Shown here: positions 6,175 to 6,301 of the stretch, piece after piece
How positions within the stretch are numbered: the first letter of the stretch is position 1
Layout of the letters: each line of letters opens with the position of its first letter
Source of the DNA: Patescibacteria group bacterium
Lineage (GTDB): Bacteria; Patescibacteriota; UBA1384; CAILIB01
NCBI GenBank assembly: GCA_022842085.1
Contig: JALHQF010000032.1
Location: 1-6,301 of the forward strand
DNA length: 6,301 nucleotides
Direction of reading: 5' to 3'
Notes under the pieces: generated by a model
Database searches by the model: none
Seen by the model: only the letters and a program-made list of their open reading frames with translations
Told to the model about the DNA's origin: nothing
Position numbers and translations under genes: made by a program

Positions 6175-6301
6175 TTGTACTGGATAACTCGACACCCTGC
6201 CGGCTGATTTTCCGGAACCACGTATTGACCCGGAGCAAGCTCGAGACGGCGTCCAATCCCATACATGCCTATCTTTCGATCTCTCTCAAGAAGAATCCTA
6301 T
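6171..6301 (-). CDS. C-terminal end of an unidentified leftward gene (partial)
   Basis: On the minus strand a frame is open from the right edge to TAG at 6173-6171, giving 42 residues. They begin RILLERDRKIGMYGIGRRLE, and the tail contains LAPGQYVVPENQPAG and ends VIQYN. The composition is protein-like and the stop abuts the convergent glycosyltransferase stop, as expected in this tightly packed genome. I cannot identify the family. The antisense frame is also open through this stretch but has no ATG, so the minus strand is preferred. A 43-codon open frame can arise by chance, hence moderate confidence. If it is not coding, this 127-bp tail holds nothing else that I can see. Confidence 0.52.
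   Translation of the reverse strand, partial: RILLERDRKIGMYGIGRRLELAPGQYVVPENQPAGCRVIQYN

Noticed and set aside
5828..6195. Minus-strand open frames of 103 and 90 codons inside the family 2 glycosyltransferase
   Set aside because: Both overlap conserved + strand motifs (REDSD, HVHPKGG) and look like antisense shadows. The only credible minus-strand coding sequence here begins beyond the glycosyltransferase stop.
6199..6218. CCGG...CCGG arms as a possible terminator after the glycosyltransferase
   Set aside because: The stem is only four base pairs with a loop of about eight and no T-run at the right position on either strand.
6177..6301. A + strand open frame after the glycosyltransferase stop
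   Set aside because: It has no ATG start and shares codon boundaries with the minus-strand partial gene, so it is probably its antisense image.
1..6301. Search for CRISPR repeats, tRNA cloverleafs, insertion-sequence ends or a defence or toxin-antitoxin cassette
   Set aside because: No spaced direct repeats, tRNA-like T-loop sequences, terminal inverted repeats or recognisable defence proteins were seen; nearly every base belongs to an assigned gene.

Overview
The window is almost entirely coding: the only gaps between genes are 45 bp and 6 bp, and five junctions overlap. Most start codons have no Shine-Dalgarno sequence at normal spacing. TAA, TGA and TAG all act as stops, so the code is the standard bacterial one and not the UGA-recoded type. 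The gene content (yebC next to ruvC, a long VanW/G5 wall protein, a split ComEC, polyprenyl-phosphate-type and family 2 glycosyltransferases) and the compactness fit a Candidate Phyla Radiation (Patescibacteria) genome of moderate GC. That placement is an inference from context, not a marker-gene result.

Layout. On the + strand from the left edge lies the end of a ComEC/Rec2 competence channel (2-415, truncated by the window). It overlaps by ATGA a separate gene for the metallo-beta-lactamase-fold domain (412-1260) that is usually fused to ComEC. This gene converges on, and overlaps by 50 bp, a leftward block of five genes. In transcription order these are an Alg5-like glycosyltransferase (5208-4483), an unknown 82-residue protein (4486-4238), a VanW/G5 protein (4266-2428), yebC (2421-1702) and ruvC (1705-1211). 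A 45-bp divergent spacer (5209-5253) separates this block from a rightward family 2 glycosyltransferase (5254-6174). The right edge probably holds the last 42 codons of another leftward gene (6171-6301), whose stop shares the CTAG tetramer with the glycosyltransferase stop.

The genes fall into three themes. DNA uptake is represented by ComEC and its nuclease-like domain. Envelope glycan work is represented by two glycosyltransferases and VanW. Housekeeping is represented by YebC (translation at difficult sequences or regulation) and RuvC (Holliday-junction resolution). The leftward block puts envelope and housekeeping genes in one translationally coupled unit. I found no RNA genes, mobile elements, CRISPR arrays or convincing terminators, and nothing that is clearly a new multi-gene system. 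The most open questions are the ComEC split, the unknown 82-residue protein, and the crowded divergent spacer.
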